A stretch of 64,000 bases of DNA, from the NCBI RefSeq assembly GCF_900099915.1, contig NZ_FNDB01000007.1, positions 62,001-126,000 on the forward strand. The letters run 5' to 3'. Each line of letters begins with the position of its first letter. Position 1 is the first letter of the stretch. This stretch comes from Flavobacterium omnivorum. GTDB taxonomy: Bacteria > Bacteroidota > Bacteroidia > Flavobacteriales > Flavobacteriaceae. The translations under genes and the position numbers were made by a program. Of the stretch, positions 63,556 through 64,000 are shown in pieces. The notes under the pieces are model-generated. The model saw only the letters and a program-made list of their open reading frames with translations, was not told where the DNA came from and did no database searches.

Positions 63556-64000
63556 TTATTTTTTTTTGGTTTTTTACTACTATTTTTGAAATTAAGATAC
63601 TTGCTTCATAGATTAATAACATCGGAATTGTTACAATAATTTGACTTACAACATCCGGAGGAGTTACAATTGCAGCAACTATCAGAATGATAATTACGGC
63701 ATATTTCCAATATTTCCTCAAGAAAACGGGTGTTACCAGCCCAAGTTTAGTCAAGAAATAGATGATTATAGGTAATTCGAAAAACAACCCACAAGCGATA
63801 ACACTTGTTTTTACGAGTCCAATGTAAGAATCGATACTAAACTGGTTCTTCACAACATCACTGATGGTGAATGTTGCAAAAAAGTTGACCGACATAGGTA
63901 CAATTACATAGTACCCAAATAAGACGCCGAGAAAGAAAAGTAACGAAGACGAAAAAATGAAAAGTTTCGCATGTTTTTTCTCTGAATCGTACAATGCAGG
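63548..64000 (-). CDS. tatC: Sec-independent translocase TatC, 5' truncated by the window edge
   Basis: C-terminal ~151 residues of an inner-membrane protein of the twin-arginine pathway. The frame is open to the right edge (PALYDSEKKHAKLFIF, the cytoplasmic loop after helix 2 in TatC); a TTG at 63994 is not a real start. Then VLFGYYVIVPMSVNFFATF, IDSYIGLVKTSVIACGLFFELPIIIYFL (with the conserved F-E-x-P), the segment LRKYWKYAVIIILIVAAIVTPPDVVSQ and a last helix, all as in TatC. Confidence 0.92.
   Translation of the reverse strand, partial: PALYDSEKKHAKLFIFSSSLLFFLGVLFGYYVIVPMSVNFFATFTISDVVKNQFSIDSYIGLVKTSVIACGLFFELPIIIYFLTKLGLVTPVFLRKYWKYAVIIILIVAAIVTPPDVVSQIIVTIPMLLIYEASILISKIVVKNQKKING

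Overview
The window is a chromosomal segment from a low-GC member of the Bacteroidota, most likely Flavobacterium or a close relative. The evidence is a SusC/SusD pair, PorV/PorQ-type and DUF4105 proteins, a Bacteroidota HU-like protein, TAnnTTTG-type -7 promoter elements, few Shine-Dalgarno sequences, and several intergenic repeats of the kind scattered through flavobacterial genomes. No rRNA, tRNA, CRISPR array, phage or transposase gene was seen.

Left part (1-16 kb), mainly housekeeping: the end of a LysM glucosaminidase; hemL; a Spy-like periplasmic protein; a large cysteine-containing protein of unknown function; and a four-gene set at 4.5-8.0 kb that looks like a copper locus (small CxxxCH protein, MbnP-like lipoprotein, MbnH-like di-haem protein, CxxCGC outer-membrane protein). 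Then come a secreted glycerophosphodiesterase, lysS, a lipoprotein with a decayed partial copy beside it, a zinc alcohol/formaldehyde dehydrogenase, lipB and rnhB. A five-copy 65-bp tandem repeat lies between lipB and rnhB. A SusC/SusD pair follows at 16.3-20.9 kb, with the tail of a second, dead SusD gene downstream.

Middle part (21.6-56.8 kb), a surface-polysaccharide locus. It opens with an ABC exporter (Wzm and Wzt) and runs through about sixteen glycosyltransferases or glycosyltransferase-like genes, a UDP-galactopyranose-mutase-like flavoenzyme, and a nonulosonic (sialic-type) acid set (neuA, a methyltransferase-like gene, neuB, neuC). An MBOAT O-acyltransferase with an SGNH-like partner, an O-antigen ligase/polymerase-like membrane protein and a WcaJ-type initiating sugar transferase complete it. 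A divergent HU-like gene splits the locus into two operon-like halves. The first half is strikingly AT-rich, and three of its genes change composition part way along. Two small genes are wedged between partner genes, each bracketed by short repeats: a four-helix-bundle gene between wzm and wzt, and a GIY-YIG gene between the MBOAT and SGNH genes. These are the best candidates for undescribed mobile or repeat-associated units.

Right part (57-64 kb): a DUF4105/Lnb-like membrane protein, a PorV/PorQ-family outer-membrane protein, pssA, a GH25 lysozyme, a frameshifted DUF5808-like small gene, lptB, an AhpD-like protein and a partial tatC. Two inverted copies of a repeat of about 180 bp flank the PorV-like/pssA/GH25 block.

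The locus probably builds a cell-surface glycan. WcaJ-type and Wzy/WaaL-type proteins would start and polymerise or ligate it, the glycosyltransferases build the repeat, nonulosonic acid and acyl groups decorate it, and Wzm/Wzt exports at least one glycan. No Wzx flippase is visible here. All family names come from recognising motifs by eye; no database search was run.
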